From positions 52,304 to 116,303 of the forward strand of contig NZ_WKJN01000020.1 in the NCBI RefSeq assembly GCF_009674495.1: a stretch of 64,000 bases of DNA. Direction: 5' to 3'. Under the pieces are notes generated by a model, which worked only from the letters and a program-made list of their open reading frames with translations, did not search any database and was not told the origin of the DNA. Both the position numbers and the translations under genes were made by a program. Positions 1-8,447 of the stretch are shown here, one piece after another (position 1 is the stretch's first letter; each line of letters starts with the position of its first letter). Source of the stretch: Duganella alba (GTDB lineage: Bacteria; Pseudomonadota; Gammaproteobacteria; Burkholderiales; Burkholderiaceae_D).

Positions 1-308
1 TTGTTGGCGTGCAGTTTGGAGACTTCGCGCTCCAGCGCCGTGACGAACAGGCGCATCAGCAACGACACTTCTTCTTCCGGGCGGCGCCAGTTTTCCGAGC
101 TGAAGGCAAACAGGGTCAGGTATTCGACGCCGCGGCGGGCGCTGGCCTCGACCACGGTGCGCACGGCATCGACGCCCTTGACGTGTCCGCCGACGCGCGG
201 CAGGAAACGCTTGGTTGCCCAGCGACCGTTGCCGTCCATGATGATCGCCACGTGGCGCGGCACGGCCGGTGCGTCTGGAACCTCGGTAGTCGAACTCGTA
301 TATTTCAT
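1..308 (-). CDS. uppS: Isoprenyl transferase (undecaprenyl diphosphate synthase), N-terminal part
   Basis: Cytoplasmic cis-prenyltransferase that condenses isopentenyl diphosphate onto farnesyl diphosphate to make the C55 lipid carrier for peptidoglycan and O-antigen. Only about the first 102 residues are present, because the gene runs off the left edge. From the ATG at 308 the protein contains HVAIIMDGNGRWA, the family's signature with the catalytic Asp, followed by the expected GHxxG-like region (GGHVKGVDAVR) and the YLTLFAFSSENWRRP motif. It is the last visible gene of the rpsB-tsf-pyrH-frr-uppS string, the usual proteobacterial order. A 159-bp gap with a palindromic repeat separates it from frr. 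Confidence 0.95.
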   Translation of the reverse strand, partial: MKYTSSTTEVPDAPAVPRHVAIIMDGNGRWATKRFLPRVGGHVKGVDAVRTVVEASARRGVEYLTLFAFSSENWRRPEEEVSLLMRLFVTALEREVSKLHAN

Positions 309-397
309 GAAAACTTCGGTGCCAAAGTATAAAGTATTGCAGGTGTGAGACAAAAAGACAAGACGCCAGCAATCGAACCCGGCAACCGGCGCGCGGC

Positions 398-427
398 GGG
401 GTCGGACCCCGTACGGGGTCCGACCCC
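398..427. repeat. GGGTC palindrome, copy 1 (frr-uppS gap)
   Basis: Perfect 30-bp palindrome: arm GGGGTCGGACCCC, centre GTAC, then the complementary arm. It is preceded by a GAACCCGGCA-like box about 20 bp upstream. It belongs to the same family as the elements at 20761-20789 and 26369-26398. There is no U-tract, so it is not a classical terminator. It could form a strong hairpin in the frr-uppS mRNA. Confidence 0.85.
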
Positions 428-467
428 TCGGACGAGGTGCTAATTCAGTTGCTGGCGCCTGTGGGTT

Positions 468-1028
468 TTACACCGTCAGAACTTCTTTTTCCTTCTCCGC
501 CAGCATCTTGTCGATGTCGACGATGAACTTGTCGGTCAGCTTCTGGATGTCGTCGGTGCCGCGGCGCTCGTCGTCTTCCGAGATCGCCTTGTCCTTGACC
601 AGCTTTTTCAAGCCTTCGTTGGCGTCGCGGCGGATGTTGCGCACCGCGATCTTGGCGTCCTCGCCCTCGCCCTTGACCAGCTTGACCATTTCCTTGCGGC
701 GTTCTTCGGTCAGCGGCGGGGTCGGCACGCGGATCATGTCGCCCTGCGAGGCCGGGTTCAAGCCCAGGTCGGCGTCACGGATGGCTTTCTCGATGGCGCC
801 GGCCATTTTTTTCTCGAACGGCTGCACGCCGATGGTGCGGGCGTCGACCAGGGTCAGGTTGGCCACCTGGCTGATGGCGGTCGGGCTACCGTAGTAGTCC
901 ACCGTCACGTGGTCGAGGATGCCGGTGTGGGCACGGCCGGTACGCACCTTGGCCAGATCGGCACGCAGGGTTTCCAGCGATTTGACCATGCGCTCTTGCG
1001 CGCTCTTTTTAACGTCAGCTACGGACAT
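468..1028 (-). CDS. frr: Ribosome recycling factor
   Basis: Splits post-termination ribosomes together with EF-G. The 186-residue length is typical (about 185). The full family pattern is visible: KTLRADLAKVRTGRA-like helix 1 near residue 20, the hinge with VTVDYYGSPTAISQVANL, and the C-terminal coiled-coil segment with RNIRRDANEGLKKL and the final KEKEVLTV. The ATG at 1028 is preceded by AGGAG at suitable distance. It is transcribed with pyrH, 24 bp upstream, in the conserved tsf-pyrH-frr order. Confidence 0.98.
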   Translation of the reverse strand: MSVADVKKSAQERMVKSLETLRADLAKVRTGRAHTGILDHVTVDYYGSPTAISQVANLTLVDARTIGVQPFEKKMAGAIEKAIRDADLGLNPASQGDMIRVPTPPLTEERRKEMVKLVKGEGEDAKIAVRNIRRDANEGLKKLVKDKAISEDDERRGTDDIQKLTDKFIVDIDKMLAEKEKEVLTV

Positions 1029-1052
1029 TGCTGCTCTCCTGTTATCTTTAAA

Positions 1053-1769
1053 TTAAACGTGAACCAGTGTACCCTCATCCTCGCCCATGATGACGCGCAT
1101 CAGCGCGCCCGGCTTGGTGATGGAGAACACTTTGATCGGCAGTTTCTGGTCGCGGCACAGCGCGAAGGCGGTGGCGTCCATGACCTGCAGGTGCTTGGCG
1201 ATCGCTTCGTCGAAGCTGATCGAGTGGTACAGCGTGGCGTTCGGGTCTTTTTTCGGATCGGCGGTGTAGACGCCGTCGACCTTGGTGGCTTTCAGCACGA
1301 TTTCCGCGCTCACTTCCGAGCCGCGCAGCGCCGCTGCGGTGTCGGTGGTGAAGAACGGGTTGCCGGTGCCGGCCGCAAACACCACGACCTTGCCTTCTTC
1401 CAGGTACTGCAGCGCTTTCGGGCGCACATACGGCTCGACCACCTGCTCGATGCCGATCGCCGACATGACGCGCGCGGTGATGCCGACATGGCGCATGGCG
1501 TCAGCCAGGGCCAGCGCGTTCATCACGGTGGCCAGCATGCCCATGTAGTCGGCGGTGGCGCGGTCCATGCCCTGGGCGCCGGGGGCGACGCCGCGGAAGA
1601 TGTTGCCGCCGCCAATGACGATCGCCAGTTCCACGCCCAGTTTCGCGACCTCGGCCACATCAGCCACCATCCGCTCGATCGTGCCGCGGTTGATGCCGTA
1701 GGGATCATCTCCCATCAGGGCTTCGCCGGACAATTTAAGGAGGACGCGCTTGTAGGCTGGTTTGGACAT
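1053..1769 (-). CDS. pyrH: UMP kinase
   Basis: Hexameric bacterial UMP kinase of the amino-acid-kinase fold, converting UMP to UDP for pyrimidine nucleotide synthesis. The 238-residue length is typical. Visible motifs are KRVLLKLSGEALMG at the N-terminus, the glycine-rich VIGGGNIFRG, the acceptor-binding region with MDRATADYMGMLATVMNALAL, and TGNPFFTTDTAAALR near residue 140. It follows tsf after a hairpin terminator, so it may have its own promoter or be served by read-through. Confidence 0.98.
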   Translation of the reverse strand: MSKPAYKRVLLKLSGEALMGDDPYGINRGTIERMVADVAEVAKLGVELAIVIGGGNIFRGVAPGAQGMDRATADYMGMLATVMNALALADAMRHVGITARVMSAIGIEQVVEPYVRPKALQYLEEGKVVVFAAGTGNPFFTTDTAAALRGSEVSAEIVLKATKVDGVYTADPKKDPNATLYHSISFDEAIAKHLQVMDATAFALCRDQKLPIKVFSITKPGALMRVIMGEDEGTLVHV

Positions 1770-1860
1770 GAGACGGGGCTCCTATTGATTGGTTGTTCGG
1801 GGTAAGTCTGCCGGCGCCTATGATACCTCGCCCGGCGCCGGGCACTGCTGCGGGCTTAAA

Positions 1861-1884
1861 AAAACGGGCCTCTCGGCCCGTTTT
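1861..1884 (-). terminator. Rho-independent terminator after tsf
   Basis: AAAACGGGCC, loop TCTC, then GGCCCGTTTT: a perfect 10-bp stem with a T-run on both strands. It sits 6 bp past the tsf stop and before pyrH. It is likely to reduce transcription from rpsB-tsf into pyrH-frr. Confidence 0.85.
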
Positions 1885-1890
1885 CTTGTA

Positions 1891-2808
1891 TTACGCTCCT
1901 TTGGAAGCGGCCACTTGAGCGGCCACCTCGGCGGCGAAGTCATCGACCTTCTTCTCGATGCCCTCACCCACCACGTACATGGCGAACGCCTTGACGGTGG
2001 TGGCTTTTTCTTTCAGCATCTGCTCGATCGATTGCTTGTCGTTTTTCACGAAAGCCTGGTTCAGCAGCGATACTTCTTTCAGGTACTTCTGCACCGAACC
2101 TTCCAGGCGCTTGGCGACGATGTCGGCAGGCTGGACTGGTTTGCCGGCGGCCACTGCGGCGGCTGCATCTTCGTCCGCTTTCAGTTGCGCAACCGAGCGC
2201 TCTTTTTCGATCAGTTCGGCAGGAACCTGGTCAGCCGACAGCGACACTGGCTTCATGGCAGCGATGTGCATGGCCACGTCTTTACCGACTTGTTCGTCGG
2301 CGCCGTCGAATTCCACCATCACGCCGATGCGGGTGCCGTGCAGGTACGAGGCCAGCTTGTTGGTCGTTTCGAAACGCTGGAAGCGACGGATCGACATGTT
2401 TTCGCCGATTTTGCCGATCAGGGCAGCGCGCACTTCGTCCAGGGTCTTGCCTTCGTCGCCAGCTGGCAGGGCCAGCAGGGCAGCCACGTCGGCCGGGTTC
2501 TTTTCAGCCACCAGACGGGCGGCGGTGTTGGCCAGGTTCAGGAAGTCGTCGTTTTTCGCAACGAAGTCGGTTTCCGAGTTCACTTCGACCAGGGCGCCGA
2601 CGCCGTTGGCGATGTAGGTGGCGACCACGCCTTCAGCGGTGATGCGGCTGGCGGCTTTACCAGCCTTGCCACCCAGCTTGACGCGCAGGATCTCTTCCGC
2701 ACGACCCATGTCGCCTTCGGCTTCGGTCAGTGCTTTTTTGCATTCCATCATAGGCGCGTCGGTTTTCGCGCGCAGTTCGCCTACCATTGCTGCGGTAATA
2801 GCTGCCAT
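1891..2808 (-). CDS. tsf: Elongation factor Ts
   Basis: Guanine-nucleotide exchange factor for EF-Tu. From the ATG at 2808 the protein has 305 residues. It shows the N-terminal UBA-like domain (MVGELRAKTDAPMMECKKAL), the exchange motif around EVNSETDFVAKNDDF, and the two core domains. A longer reading from 2874 would add 22 Arg/Pro-rich residues unlike the family and is rejected. The ATG at 2808 has CAGGAGAAAC just upstream. It is co-transcribed with rpsB, with a hairpin in the gap that probably sets the S2:EF-Ts ratio. Confidence 0.97.
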   Translation of the reverse strand: MAAITAAMVGELRAKTDAPMMECKKALTEAEGDMGRAEEILRVKLGGKAGKAASRITAEGVVATYIANGVGALVEVNSETDFVAKNDDFLNLANTAARLVAEKNPADVAALLALPAGDEGKTLDEVRAALIGKIGENMSIRRFQRFETTNKLASYLHGTRIGVMVEFDGADEQVGKDVAMHIAAMKPVSLSADQVPAELIEKERSVAQLKADEDAAAAVAAGKPVQPADIVAKRLEGSVQKYLKEVSLLNQAFVKNDKQSIEQMLKEKATTVKAFAMYVVGEGIEKKVDDFAAEVAAQVAASKGA

Positions 2809-2881
2809 GTGTTTCTCCTGTATTTCGATATTCGGTGGGGATGGTGAGCGGCGCCTGCGGCGCGCTCCAACCATTTACGTT

Positions 2882-2915
2882 AAAAAAAAGGGGGAGCTGT
2901 TGGCCACCCCTTTTT
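2882..2915 (-). terminator. Terminator/attenuator between rpsB and tsf
   Basis: An A-run and GGGG at one end pair with CCCCTTTTT at the other across a loop of about 13 nt, giving a hairpin followed by a U-tract in the minus-strand transcript. It lies between the rpsB stop and the tsf start. It is probably a partial terminator, as found in other rpsB-tsf operons. Confidence 0.6.
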
Positions 2916-2937
2916 CCTTACAGCCAATCAGGAACGA

Positions 2938-3690
2938 TTAAGCCTGTTCGCTGACTTCGACGAATTCGTCGCCGGCTGCGGCTTTCACCAGCTCAACTAC
3001 TTCGTTACCGGCAGCGGCACGGCCTTCCAGGATCGCGTCTGCCACGCCACGGGCGTACAGCGTGATGGCTTTCGACGAGTCGTCGTTGCCTGGGATGACG
3101 TACTGCACGCCTTCTGGCGAGTGGTTGGTATCGACCACGCCGATGACTGGGATGCCCAGTTTCGCGGCTTCGGTGATGGCGCCTTTATGGTAGCCAACGT
3201 CAACGACGAAGATTGCGTCAGGAACGCCGCCCATGTCTTTGATGCCGCCGATCGATTTTTGCAGCTTGACGATTTCGCGTTGGAACATCAGCGCTTCTTT
3301 TTTCGACAGTTTCTCAACCGAACCATCGGCCACGGCAGCTTCCATGTCTTTCAGGCGCTTGATCGAGGTTTTGATGGTTTTGAAGTTGGTCAGCATGCCG
3401 CCCAGCCAACGCTGGTCAACAAAAGGAACGCCTGCGCGCTGGGCTTCAGCAGCGATGATCTCGCGTGCTTGACGCTTGGTGCCGACCATCAGGATGGTGC
3501 CACGGCTAGCGGCAACCTGTTTCACGTGCTTCATCGCTTCTTGATACATACCCATCGTCTTTTCCAAGTTGATGATATGGATCTTGTTGCGGTGACCGAA
3601 GATGAACGGCGCCATCTTTGGGTTCCAGAAACGGGTTTGGTGACCGAAGTGGACACCGGCTTCCAGCATTTCGCGCATAGTTACGGACAT
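2938..3690 (-). CDS. rpsB: 30S ribosomal protein S2
   Basis: Small-subunit protein S2, 250 residues. The N-terminus (SVTMREMLEAGVHFGHQTRFWNPKM) and the motifs HIINLEKT, GTKRQA, RWLGGMLTNFKT and VDTNHSP all match the family. It is the first gene of the rpsB-tsf operon. The leader upstream of the start is about 130 nt, long enough for the autogenous S2 control known in enteric bacteria, although that structure is not evident here. Confidence 0.98.
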   Translation of the reverse strand: MSVTMREMLEAGVHFGHQTRFWNPKMAPFIFGHRNKIHIINLEKTMGMYQEAMKHVKQVAASRGTILMVGTKRQAREIIAAEAQRAGVPFVDQRWLGGMLTNFKTIKTSIKRLKDMEAAVADGSVEKLSKKEALMFQREIVKLQKSIGGIKDMGGVPDAIFVVDVGYHKGAITEAAKLGIPVIGVVDTNHSPEGVQYVIPGNDDSSKAITLYARGVADAILEGRAAAGNEVVELVKAAAGDEFVEVSEQA

Positions 3691-3824
3691 AATATACTCC
3701 AGGGTTAGTTCTGGAATCCGGTCAGTGACCCAGGCAGTTGCCCAGGCACCCTTGTCGAACGGATTCGCGTGTTTAAATAAATAAAATTAACAACATTGCC
3801 TAAACCGAATTCAAGCAACCCGAG

Positions 3825-3854
3825 ATTCTACCCTAAAAACAACCACTTGGGCAA
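3825..3854 (-). promoter_or_regulatory. Candidate sigma70 promoter of rpsB-tsf
   Basis: Read on the minus strand there is a TTGCCC -35 (3849-3854), an 18-bp spacer and a TAGAAT -10 (3825-3830) in a locally AT-rich stretch, placing the transcript start near 3818. The rest of the 3691-4059 gap holds the rpsB leader and the start region of the divergent PEP-CTERM gene. A 69-codon ORF there shows no family resemblance. Confidence 0.4.
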
Positions 3855-4059
3855 GCGTTCTCACTCTGGCGCGACGCCCCGCGCCGGTGCGGCGCCGCAC
3901 GGGCGTGCACTAAAATGGTACGGTGCATCAAATTATTCCACCAAGAAGTACAAAAGATGCCTGAACTGTAATATCATTATAGAAAATATCGTTCCGGTAA
4001 ATTAAGTATTTCGTTGCGCCCAAACCCTGCGATAGCGTCCTTTTCGAAAGATCGCCATC

Positions 4060-4869
4060 ATGTCCGTATTCTTAGCCGCCGCCCTCGCCGCAGCCATCCA
4101 GCCTACCTGTTCCTGGGATCGCCCGGGGCAAAACCCGTACACCGGCAGCCCCGCGGCCGCCATCGACCGCTACACCGACATTCCGGCGGCGGTGCGCAGC
4201 ACGCTCAAGCGCCGCATCGAGGAGCGTCAGGCCGACGACAGCGTCACCATCACGCGCGACGCCATCGCCGGCAAGAGCGACTACGACCCCGCCATCCATG
4301 ACATGCACTTCGGCGCCGCCTCGGTGTGCGCCAGCGTCACCCGCAGCAAGTGGGCGGCGTCGCGCGCCGAACCGGCCGCCGTGTACTGCGTGGGCGAACA
4401 CTGCATCCTGGTGCCCAGGATCTGCGGCAACGTCAGCCGCATCAGCAAGCTGGCGCCGAAGAGCCCGGCCGTGGCGGCGGCCAGCGCGGCCGACGAGCAG
4501 GCGCCGGTGCCGCAGTTTGCCGACATCAGCCTGATCGACCCGGACCTGCCGGACAAGGAAATGACCGGCCCGCTGGACAACTTCGATCCGGCCGATAACG
4601 CCGGCAACCGCCGGCAGCTGGCCAGCAGCGGCGCCAGCGAAGGCGGCGTCGAGGAGTTCGTGCTCAGCGACGAGCTGGACCTGGACAGCCTGGCCGACCA
4701 GTATGCGCGCCGCATGGCGTTCGGCATCGGCATCAACGGCGGCGGCGATGGCATCATCCACACCGCCGTGCCGGAAGCCGACACCTGGGCCATGCTGCTG
4801 GGCGGCCTGGGACTGATGGGCTGGGCCGCGCGCCGCCGCGCCAAAGCCGCCGCCGGCGCCGCCCGCTAG
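4060..4869 (+). CDS. MHFG-type PEP-CTERM sorting-domain protein
   Basis: Predicted exported protein of 269 residues. The C-terminus has the tripartite PEP-CTERM signal: VPEADTW, a hydrophobic helix (LLGGLGLMGWAA) and a basic tail RRRAK. Such proteins are recognised and cleaved by an exosortase in exopolysaccharide-producing Gram-negatives. Residues near 88-100 read IHDMHFGAASVC, the motif that names the MHFG subfamily. Six cysteines in the N-terminal half suggest disulfides. The N-terminal hydrophobic stretch is short for a signal peptide. No exosortase gene lies in the window. The function of the family is unknown. Confidence 0.75.
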   Translation: MSVFLAAALAAAIQPTCSWDRPGQNPYTGSPAAAIDRYTDIPAAVRSTLKRRIEERQADDSVTITRDAIAGKSDYDPAIHDMHFGAASVCASVTRSKWAASRAEPAAVYCVGEHCILVPRICGNVSRISKLAPKSPAVAAASAADEQAPVPQFADISLIDPDLPDKEMTGPLDNFDPADNAGNRRQLASSGASEGGVEEFVLSDELDLDSLADQYARRMAFGIGINGGGDGIIHTAVPEADTWAMLLGGLGLMGWAARRRAKAAAGAAR

Positions 4870-4880
4870 GCGTCCCCTGC

Positions 4881-4903
4881 CGGGGCTGCACGCGCAGGCC
4901 CCG
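4881..4903 (+). terminator. Hairpin after the PEP-CTERM gene
   Basis: CGGGGCTGC, loop ACGC, then GCAG and CCCCG with a one-base bulge form a strong GC hairpin 11 bp past the stop. There is no direct U-run, so termination is uncertain. A TATAAT hexamer follows at 4912-4917 and may be the -10 of the map promoter, though no good -35 is visible. Confidence 0.4.
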
Positions 4904-5004
4904 GCGTCGTTTATAATTTCCATATATGGCACGCCATGCGCCGTCCGCCACCTGCGGACGGCGCGTGGCGTCTTCACCGTTTACCTTGCTGATTGCGATC
5001 CACT

Positions 5005-5838
5005 ATGTCTATTTCCATCAAAACCGCCGAAGATATCGAAGGCATGCGCGTGGCCGGCCGCCTCGGCTCCGAAGTGCTGGACTACATCACCCCCTTCGTC
5101 AAGCCGGGCGTCACCACCGGCGAGCTGGATCGCCTGTGCCACGAATACATGGTCAACGTCCAGGGCACCATTCCGGCGCCGCTGAACTACGCGCCGCCGG
5201 GCTACACGCCCTACCCCAAGGCCATCTGCACCTCGGTCAACGACGTCATCTGCCACGGCATTCCGGGCGACAAGGTGCTGAAACAGGGCGACGTGGTCAA
5301 CCTCGACATCACCGTCATCAAGGACGGCTATCACGGCGACAACAGCCGCATGTTCTTCATCGGCGAACCGTCGATCCTGGCCAAACGCCTGTCGGACGTC
5401 ACCTATGAGTGCATGTGGCTGGGCATCGAGCAGGTCAAGCCGGGCGCCTTCCTGGGCGACATCGGCCACGCCATCCAGCAGCATGCCGAAAAAGCCGGCT
5501 ACAGCGTGGTGCGCGAGTTCTGCGGCCACGGCATCGGCAAGGTGTTCCACGAAGAGCCGCAAGTGCTGCACTATGGCCGCCCGGGCACCGGCGTCAAGCT
5601 GGAAGCCGGCATGGTGTTTACCATCGAGCCGATGATCAACGCCGGCCGCCGCGAAATCCGCGAAATGGGCGACGGCTGGACCATCAAGACCAAGGACCGC
5701 AGCCTGTCGGCGCAGTGGGAACACATGATCCTGGTGACCGACAGCGGCTACGAGGTGCTGACGCTGTCGGCCGGCAGCCCGCCGCCGCCGGCGTTTGTCA
5801 CCGGCGCAGGGTCGGCCCATTCCGCCAAGGCGGCGTAA
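5005..5838 (+). CDS. map: Methionine aminopeptidase, type I
   Basis: Metallo-enzyme that removes the initiator methionine after deformylation. It has 277 residues from the ATG at 5005; the TTG at 4993 in the same frame is less likely. The pita-bread-fold metal ligands are visible: Asp in LDITVIKDGYHGD, His in FCGHGIGKVFHEEP, Glu in FTIEPMI, and the second Glu in WEHMILVTDSGYE. The C-terminus is about 15 residues longer than in E. coli, with a Pro/Gly/Ala tail. It is followed within 20 bp by glnD, a common betaproteobacterial pair. Confidence 0.97.
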   Translation: MSISIKTAEDIEGMRVAGRLGSEVLDYITPFVKPGVTTGELDRLCHEYMVNVQGTIPAPLNYAPPGYTPYPKAICTSVNDVICHGIPGDKVLKQGDVVNLDITVIKDGYHGDNSRMFFIGEPSILAKRLSDVTYECMWLGIEQVKPGAFLGDIGHAIQQHAEKAGYSVVREFCGHGIGKVFHEEPQVLHYGRPGTGVKLEAGMVFTIEPMINAGRREIREMGDGWTIKTKDRSLSAQWEHMILVTDSGYEVLTLSAGSPPPPAFVTGAGSAHSAKAA

Positions 5839-5857
5839 TCCCGTGAACGCGGCCGTG

Positions 5858-8425
5858 ATGAAGAACGAATTGCGCGAGCAGCTCAAGCGCCAGCTGAAGG
5901 CCGATCGCCAGATCGTGATCGCCGCCTTCAAGGAAGACGGCATGCCGGAAAAGCTGCTGCGCAGCCTGCGCCAGAGCGTCGACGCGGTGCTGACCACGGC
6001 CTGGCACACGGCCGGCCTGCCGGACAGCACGGCGCTGGTCGGCGTCGGCGGCTACGGCCGCGGCGAGCTGTTCCCGTATTCCGACGTCGACCTGCTGATC
6101 CTGCTGCAGGACGCGCCGGACGCCGCCACCACGGCCAGGCTGGAAGAGCTGGTGCAGCTGCTGTGGGATCTGGGCCTGGAGATCGGCCACAGCATCCGCA
6201 CGGTGGACGAGTGCCTGACCGAATCGGCGGCCGACATCACGGTGCAAACCAGCCTGCTCGAAGCGCGCATCATCTGCGGCGACGAGCAGCTGTTCGCCGA
6301 GCTCCAGCACCGCTACCACGCGGCGATGGACCCGCGCGCCTTTTACCACGCCAAGCTGCTGGAGATGCGCCAGCGCCACGCCAAGTACGAGGACACGGCC
6401 TTCAGCCTGGAGCCGAACTGCAAGGAAAGCCCGGGCGGCCTGCGCGACCTGCAGGTGATCCTGTGGCTGGTGAAGGCGGCCGGGCTGGCCAATTCGTGGC
6501 GCACGCTGGCCACCAGCGGCCTGATCACGCAGACCGAGGCCAAGCAGCTGATGGAGAAGGAACGCGCCTTCAAGGACATCCGCGTGCGCCTGCACCTGCA
6601 CGCCGGGCGGCGCGAGGACCGCCTGGTGTTCGACGTGCAGACGGCGATCGCCGAGTCGCTGGGCCTGACCGCCACCGGCAGCGGCGCCAACATGCGGCGC
6701 GCCAGCGAATACCTGATGCAGCGCTACTACTGGGCCGCCAAGACCGTCACCCAGCTCAACACCATCCTGCTGCAGAACATCGAAGAGCGCTTGTTCCCAT
6801 CGGAAGGCGTGGCGGTGCCGATCAACGAGCGCTTCAACGACGTCAACGGCCTGATCGACATCGCCGAGGACGACACGTTTGAAAAAACGCCGTCGGCCAT
6901 GCTGGAGATCTTCCTGGTGATGACCGAGCGGCCGTCGCTCAAGGGCATGACGGCGCGCGCCACCCGCGCGCTGTGGCACGAACGCTTCCAGATCGATGCC
7001 GCGTTCCGCGCCGATCCGGTCAACCGCTCGCTGTTCCTGCGCATCATGCAGGCGCCGCGCGGCATCATCCACGCGCTGCGCCGCATGAACGACCTGTCGG
7101 TGCTGGGCCGCTACCTGCCCAACTTCCGCAAGATCGTCGGCCAGATGCAGCACGACCTGTTCCACGTCTACACGGTCGACCAGCACATCCTGATGGTGGT
7201 GCGCAATATGCGCCGCTTCACGATGGCCGAGCACGCGCACGAATACCCGTTCTGCAGCCAGCTGATGGCCAACTTCCCGCAGCCGTGGGTGCTGTTCCTG
7301 GCGGCGCTGTTCCACGACATCGCCAAGGGCCGCGGCGGCGACCACTCCAAGCTGGGCATGGCCGACGCCGAGCAGTTCTGCCGCGAGCACGGCATGAGCG
7401 ACGAGGACACCGAACTGGTGGTGTTCCTGGTCGAGAACCACCTGACCATGTCGCAGGTGGCGCAGAAGCAGGACCTGTCCGATCCGGACGTGATCCAGGC
7501 CTTCGCCAAGCTGGTCGGCGACGAACGCCACCTGACCGGCCTGTACCTGCTGACGGTGGCCGACATCCGCGGCACCAGCCCCAAGGTGTGGAACGCCTGG
7601 AAGGCCAAGCTGCTGGAAGACCTGTACAAGATCACCTTGCGCGTGCTGGGCGGCGAGCCGCACAGCGCCGACAACGAACTGCGCAACCGCCAGCAGGAAG
7701 CGCTGGCCACCCTGCGCCTGTACGGCCTGGCGCCGGACGCCCACGAGGCGTTCTGGAAGCAGCTCGACGTCGCCTACTTCCTGCGCCACGACGCCTCCGA
7801 CATCGCCTGGCAGACGCGCGCGCTGTACGAGCGCCTCAACAGCGAGCAGCCGGTGGTCAAGTGCCGCCTGGCGCCGATCGGCGAAGGCTTGCAGATCGCC
7901 GTCTACATCAAGGACCAGCCGGACCTGTTCGCGCGCATCTGCAGCTATTTCGACCGCAAGAACTTTTCCATCCTCGACGCCAAGATCCACACCACGCGCC
8001 ACGGCTACGCGCTCGACACCTTCCTGGTCACCGAGCAGAACTTCGCCAAGAACTACCGCGACATCATCAGCCTGATCGAGCACGAGCTGTGCGGCCTGCT
8101 GACCTTCCCCGAGCCGCTGCCGGCGCCGGGCAAGGGCCGGCTGTCGCGCCTGTCGCGCACCTTCCCTATCCAACCGACAGTGGACTTGCGCCCCGACGAG
8201 CGGGGACAATACTATCTGTTGTCGGTGGCGGCCAACGACCGCACCGGCCTGCTGTACGCGATCGCCAACGTGCTGGCCAAGTACAAGCTCAACCTGCACA
8301 CGGCCAAGGTCATGACCCTGGGCGAGCGCGTGGAAGACGTGTTCCTGATCGACGGCGCGGCGCTGGGCAGCGCCCGCAACCAGATCCAGCTGGAAACCGA
8401 CCTGCTGGACGCCATCAAGGTTTAA
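5858..8425 (+). CDS. glnD: Bifunctional [PII] uridylyltransferase/uridylyl-removing enzyme
   Basis: Glutamine sensor that uridylylates or deuridylylates PII, at the head of the nitrogen-regulation cascade. It has 855 residues from the ATG at 5858; a GTG at 5843 would add five. Domains in order: nucleotidyltransferase with GVGGYGRGELFPYSDVD near residue 60, a GlnD linker domain, an HD phosphohydrolase domain with LFHDIAKGRGGDHS near residue 485, and two C-terminal ACT domains (AVYIKDQPDLFARI and SVAANDRTGLLYAI) that bind glutamine. Its presence a few kb from the urea-uptake block fits a nitrogen theme, though glnD after map is simply the usual order. Confidence 0.97.
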   Translation: MKNELREQLKRQLKADRQIVIAAFKEDGMPEKLLRSLRQSVDAVLTTAWHTAGLPDSTALVGVGGYGRGELFPYSDVDLLILLQDAPDAATTARLEELVQLLWDLGLEIGHSIRTVDECLTESAADITVQTSLLEARIICGDEQLFAELQHRYHAAMDPRAFYHAKLLEMRQRHAKYEDTAFSLEPNCKESPGGLRDLQVILWLVKAAGLANSWRTLATSGLITQTEAKQLMEKERAFKDIRVRLHLHAGRREDRLVFDVQTAIAESLGLTATGSGANMRRASEYLMQRYYWAAKTVTQLNTILLQNIEERLFPSEGVAVPINERFNDVNGLIDIAEDDTFEKTPSAMLEIFLVMTERPSLKGMTARATRALWHERFQIDAAFRADPVNRSLFLRIMQAPRGIIHALRRMNDLSVLGRYLPNFRKIVGQMQHDLFHVYTVDQHILMVVRNMRRFTMAEHAHEYPFCSQLMANFPQPWVLFLAALFHDIAKGRGGDHSKLGMADAEQFCREHGMSDEDTELVVFLVENHLTMSQVAQKQDLSDPDVIQAFAKLVGDERHLTGLYLLTVADIRGTSPKVWNAWKAKLLEDLYKITLRVLGGEPHSADNELRNRQQEALATLRLYGLAPDAHEAFWKQLDVAYFLRHDASDIAWQTRALYERLNSEQPVVKCRLAPIGEGLQIAVYIKDQPDLFARICSYFDRKNFSILDAKIHTTRHGYALDTFLVTEQNFAKNYRDIISLIEHELCGLLTFPEPLPAPGKGRLSRLSRTFPIQPTVDLRPDERGQYYLLSVAANDRTGLLYAIANVLAKYKLNLHTAKVMTLGERVEDVFLIDGAALGSARNQIQLETDLLDAIKV

Positions 8426-8447
8426 CCCCTGTTTTAAAGAAGCTACC

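Noticed and set aside
3796..4005. 69-codon ORF in the rpsB-PEP-CTERM gap
   Set aside because: No ribosome-binding site and no family resemblance, and it overlaps the likely rpsB promoter; treated as non-coding.
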